Assembly (NCBI GenBank): GCA_902826385.1
Contig: CADEEU010000022.1
Location: 1 to 14,762 of the forward strand
Source: an uncultured Acidobacteriota bacterium
GTDB taxonomy: Bacteria > Acidobacteriota > Blastocatellia > Pyrinomonadales > Pyrinomonadaceae
DNA: 14,762 nt
Reading direction: 5' to 3'
The position numbers were made by a program, and so were the translations under genes. Numbering within the stretch: position 1 is the stretch's first letter; every line of letters begins with the position of its first letter. Positions 12,068 through 14,762 of the stretch are shown one piece after another. The notes under the pieces are model-generated. The model was not told where the DNA came from. It worked only from the letters and a program-made list of their open reading frames with translations, and made no database searches.

Positions 12068-14332
12068 ATGGCTACGTCTGCGAAGAAATTGAATTCCAAA
12101 AGCAATCATAAGGAAGCGGAAACTATAGTGGCTGAGGCGGCACGGACGACCGAGGCGGATGGATTTGTGCCGGACGAAAAGGTCCAGCAAACGGCCAAAG
12201 CGGCGGTTACCGAAGAGGCGACGCCACGGTCGCGGGACCGTCACGGGCTGGACGAGAAGACGCTGGTCGGCATCTATCGCACGATGTATATGTCCCGGCG
12301 GATCGACGACAAGGAGATTCAGCTTAAAGGCCAGAACAAGATATTTTTTCAGATTTCGGGTGCCGGTCACGAGGCCGTTTTGGCGGCGGCGGCTTTGGCG
12401 ATGAAGCCGAAGTATGATTGGTTCTTTCCGTACTATCGCGACCGGGCGTTGATGATCGGACTTGGAATGACCGCGCAGGAGATGTTGTGGTCCTCGGTCG
12501 GGGCCGAGCCTGACCCGAACTCGCACGGTCGGCAGATGCCTTCGCATTGGGGGCATAAAGACTTGAATGTTCCTTCGCAATCTTCGTGTACCGGCTCGCA
12601 GGCGTTGCACGCGGTCGGCGCAGCCGAGGCAAGCTATCGGGCCTCGCTTGTTAAAGATCTTCAGGAGCTTGTGACCGGTTTCAAGGGCGACGAGGTCGTC
12701 TATATGTCGGTTGGCGACGGCACCACGAGCGAGGGCGAGTGGTGGGAATCGCTTAGCTCCGCCTGCACGATGAAGCTGCCGGTGATCTTCGTCGTCGAAG
12801 ACAACGGCTACGCGATTTCAACGCCGGTCGAAGTCAATACCGCGGGCGGCGATATCTCAAAACTCGTCACGGGATTTCCCGGCCTGCACATTCAAAAGAT
12901 CGCCGGCACCGATCCGCTCGCGTCCTATGCTGCTTTCAAAACCGCGGTCGAATATTGCCGCGAGCGGAAAGGTCCGGCCTTCATCCACGCCAAAGTTATT
13001 CGTCCGTATTCGCACTCGCTGTCGGATGATGAAAAATTGTACCGGCCCGCCGAGGAACTCGAGGCCGATGCCGCGATCGACCCGATCAAGACCTACGCCG
13101 AGTTTTTGATGACCGAGGGCATAATCTCGTCGGAAAATCTGGAAGCTTTGCGTAAGGAGATCGACGACGAGGTGAACAAAGCCGCCGACATTGCGATCAC
13201 CACGCCGCAGCCGGCACCGGAGACGGCGTATCGAAATGTTTATTCGCCGGACATCGATCCGACCGACCGTTCACTGTTCGATACGGAAGAAGGCGCAGAG
13301 CTTTCTGGCAATCCCGGCACGATGGTCGATCTGATCAACCGCTGTATGCACGAAGAAATGGAACGCGACGCTCGCATAGTCGTTTTCGGCGAAGACGTGG
13401 CCGACGTTTCGCGCGAAGAATATCTCGACCAGGTCAAAGGCAAGGGCGGCGTGTTCAAGGTGACGGCCAATCTGCAGCGAAAATTCGGATCAGCCCGCGT
13501 GTTCAATTCGCCGCTGGCCGAAGCGAACATCGTCGGACGCGCGGTTGGTTTATCGCTTCGCGGCCTTAAACCGGTCGTCGAGATCCAGTTTTTCGACTAC
13601 ATCTTCCCCGCTATGCACCAGATCCGAAACGAGGTCGCCGTGATGCGGTGGCGGTCGGATGGCGATTCGAAATGCCCTATGGTCATGCGCGTTCCGGTCG
13701 GCGGCTATCTGAAGGGCGGAGCCGTTTACCACTCGCAATCGGGCACGACCCTGTTCGCGCATACGCCCGGTTTGCGGATCGTTTATCCGTCGAACGCTCT
13801 CGATGCTAACGGCCTGCTGCGCACATCCATCCGCTGCGACGATCCCGTAATGTTCCTCGAGCACAAACACCTCTACCGCCAGGTCTACAACAAATCCGCT
13901 TACCCGGACAAGGATTTCCTCATCCCGTTCGGCAAGGCGCGCAAAGTGCGGGAAGGCTCTGACGTAACCATCGTCACCTTCGGCGCCCTCGTCGAACGCT
14001 CAAACCAGGCCGCAAAACGCCTGGAACAGCAAGGCATCACCGTCGATCTCATCGACCTCCGCACGCTCGTCCCCTACGACTGGGAGGCGATTGCCGAATC
14101 CGTGCGCAAAACCTCCCGCGTCATCGTCGCCCACGAAGACCCGCTCTCCTACGGCTACGGCGCCGAAATAGCCGCCCGCATCTCCGACGAACTGTTTGAG
14201 TATCTGGACGCTCCCGTCCGCCGAGTCGCCGCCACCGACACCTTCGTAGCCTACGCCCCGCAGGTCGAGGATTTCATCCTCCCGCAAAGCGAGGATGTCG
14301 AGAAGGCTGTTCAGGAGTTGATGAAGTACTAA
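12068..14332 (+). CDS. Fused alpha-beta 2-oxoacid dehydrogenase E1 (thiamine-diphosphate)
   Basis: This 754-residue protein joins both chains of a heterotetrameric-type E1, the decarboxylating component of branched-chain 2-oxoacid or pyruvate dehydrogenase complexes. Residues ~60-375 are the alpha part: PYYRDRAL (121-128), the thiamine-diphosphate motif from GDG (216-218) to DNG (245-247), and the loop RPYSHSLSDDEKLYRP (312-327). Residues ~418-754 are the beta part, starting MVDLINRCMHEEMERDARIV, with FGEDVADVS, FNSPLAEANIVGRAVG, EIQFFDYIFPA and HEDPLSYGYGAEIA. The first ~55 residues are charged and Ala-rich, likely a disordered arm that docks the E2 subunit. AAGGA stands 7 nt before the ATG at 12068; an ATG 4 bp earlier is out of frame. 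Whether it prefers branched-chain oxoacids or pyruvate is not settled, as no E2/E3 gene is in view. Confidence 0.94.
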   Translation: MATSAKKLNSKSNHKEAETIVAEAARTTEADGFVPDEKVQQTAKAAVTEEATPRSRDRHGLDEKTLVGIYRTMYMSRRIDDKEIQLKGQNKIFFQISGAGHEAVLAAAALAMKPKYDWFFPYYRDRALMIGLGMTAQEMLWSSVGAEPDPNSHGRQMPSHWGHKDLNVPSQSSCTGSQALHAVGAAEASYRASLVKDLQELVTGFKGDEVVYMSVGDGTTSEGEWWESLSSACTMKLPVIFVVEDNGYAISTPVEVNTAGGDISKLVTGFPGLHIQKIAGTDPLASYAAFKTAVEYCRERKGPAFIHAKVIRPYSHSLSDDEKLYRPAEELEADAAIDPIKTYAEFLMTEGIISSENLEALRKEIDDEVNKAADIAITTPQPAPETAYRNVYSPDIDPTDRSLFDTEEGAELSGNPGTMVDLINRCMHEEMERDARIVVFGEDVADVSREEYLDQVKGKGGVFKVTANLQRKFGSARVFNSPLAEANIVGRAVGLSLRGLKPVVEIQFFDYIFPAMHQIRNEVAVMRWRSDGDSKCPMVMRVPVGGYLKGGAVYHSQSGTTLFAHTPGLRIVYPSNALDANGLLRTSIRCDDPVMFLEHKHLYRQVYNKSAYPDKDFLIPFGKARKVREGSDVTIVTFGALVERSNQAAKRLEQQGITVDLIDLRTLVPYDWEAIAESVRKTSRVIVAHEDPLSYGYGAEIAARISDELFEYLDAPVRRVAATDTFVAYAPQVEDFILPQSEDVEKAVQELMKY

Positions 14333-14343
14333 GAAATTTAACC

Positions 14344-14458
14344 GCAGATGGACGCGGATGAACGCAGATTTGTTTGAGCAGTGTCTGGGCGGAAATCTTA
14401 TTAGAGAGCCTATAACTGCTAAGTAAAATCTTATCTGCGTTCATTTGCGTCCATCTGC
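14344..14458. repeat. 26-bp inverted repeat, 'GCAGATGGACGC' theme
   Basis: Arms 14344-14369 and 14433-14458 match at 24 of 26 positions across a 63-bp loop. The left arm is headed by ACCGC (14341-14345) and contains the 10-mers CAGATGGACG and CGGATGAACG followed by CAGATT. It starts 8 bp after the E1 stop, where it may also act as a transcript-end structure, and ends 2 bp before a -10-like TAAAAT. Confidence 0.88.
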
Positions 14459-14460
14459 TG

Positions 14461-14466
14461 TAAAAT
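14461..14466 (+). promoter_or_regulatory. -10-like hexamer 9 nt before the last gene's start
   Basis: TAAAAT lies directly after the right arm of the inverted repeat and ends 9 nt before the ATG at 14476. The intervening bases (cctcatttt) contain no Shine-Dalgarno sequence. A leaderless or near-leaderless transcript is predicted. Confidence 0.35.
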
Positions 14467-14475
14467 CCTCATTTT

Positions 14476-14762
14476 ATGACGAGCTTCATTACACTCTCGC
14501 GTGACAGCGGCTACGCAGATCGCATTAGGGCTTACCGCGTTCTAGTCGATGGTGTGGAGGTTGGCACGATCAACAACGGTGAGTCAAAAACGTTTTCGAT
14601 CGAACCCGGACCACACGAGATGGTGCTAAAGATCGATTGGTGTAGTTCGAATACGATCAAGTTTGATTTGCCCGCAGCCCGTTCCCTTCGCTTCGAATGT
14701 GGTTCCAACCTTCGCGGCCTTGGTATCCTTCTATCTTTTTATTACATTCTTTTCGCTCGTGA
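14476..14762 (+). CDS. Protein of unknown function, C-terminus cut off by window edge
   Basis: The ATG at 14476 opens a frame that runs 95 codons to the right edge without a stop. The visible part MTSFITLSRDSGYADRIRAY, then RVLVDGVEVGTINNGESKTF and SIEPGPHEMVLKIDWCSSNT, looks like a small beta-sandwich with a PEGA-like 'DG..VG.I..GE...F.I.PG.H' pattern, a style seen in uncharacterised bacterial proteins. A hydrophobic stretch (LGILLSFYYILF) near residues 83-94 suggests a membrane helix following the domain, so the domain may be cytoplasmic and tethered. There is no signal peptide and no clear ribosome-binding site. Function is not recognised. Confidence 0.7.
   Translation, partial: MTSFITLSRDSGYADRIRAYRVLVDGVEVGTINNGESKTFSIEPGPHEMVLKIDWCSSNTIKFDLPAARSLRFECGSNLRGLGILLSFYYILFAR

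Noticed and set aside
12020..12610. A 196-residue Arg-rich minus-strand frame
   Set aside because: It is antisense to the N-terminal part of the E1 gene and has the Arg/His-rich bias typical of shadow frames.

Overview
The window is 14.8 kb of ordinary chromosomal sequence with roughly balanced base composition and densely packed genes on both strands. The gene set suggests an acidobacterium, probably of the Blastocatellia/Pyrinomonadaceae type: a futalosine-route menaquinone gene (mqnA), a class II photolyase, a fused alpha-beta 2-oxoacid dehydrogenase E1, a cysteine-rich protein with one membrane segment, and an unusual load of short inverted repeats between genes. That taxonomic call is inference from gene style; no rRNA or marker gene is present. 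No tRNA, rRNA, CRISPR array, insertion sequence or phage gene was seen.

Layout. 1-1880: a truncated secreted protein (minus), then a small GNAT acetyltransferase and mqnA (plus), then a possible 34-residue membrane peptide (minus). 1881-2368: a gene-poor stretch holding a 234-bp nested palindrome of REP type. 2369-4992: a secreted phosphodiester-glycosidase-like protein (minus) back to back with a class II CPD photolyase (plus), both touching a 25-bp perfect inverted repeat. 5000-5181: a terminator and a purine/pyrimidine inverted repeat. 5182-5727: a Cys-rich membrane protein (minus). 5838-8228: a minus-strand run of a b-type cytochrome, a sulfite-oxidase-fold molybdoenzyme and an arginyl-tRNA-protein-transferase-like protein. 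8455-9777: a secreted fasciclin protein and a lipoprotein MsrB (plus). 9889-10804: a minus-strand run of a small membrane protein, a BCP-type peroxiredoxin and a YggX-like protein with two CxxC pairs. 10878-11894: a secreted HExxH metallopeptidase-like protein (minus). 12068-14332: the fused E1 (plus). 14476-end: a truncated protein of unknown function (plus).

Functionally, 3.6-10.8 kb is rich in damage repair and oxidative-stress proteins: photolyase, a molybdoenzyme with a cytochrome partner, an exported MsrB, a peroxiredoxin and a YggX-like protein. The last four could together protect envelope and cytoplasmic proteins from oxidation. They are several transcription units, not one operon, so a joint role is inference.

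The most unusual signal is not a protein. At least four intergenic inverted repeats, plus one solo arm, share one design: arms headed by ACCRC (most clearly in three of them) followed by a short degenerate 9-10 nt tandem, with a different word at each locus. One arm has become the signal-peptide core of a gene. Three arms sit directly in front of a -10-like hexamer that lies only 7-9 nt before a start codon lacking a Shine-Dalgarno sequence.
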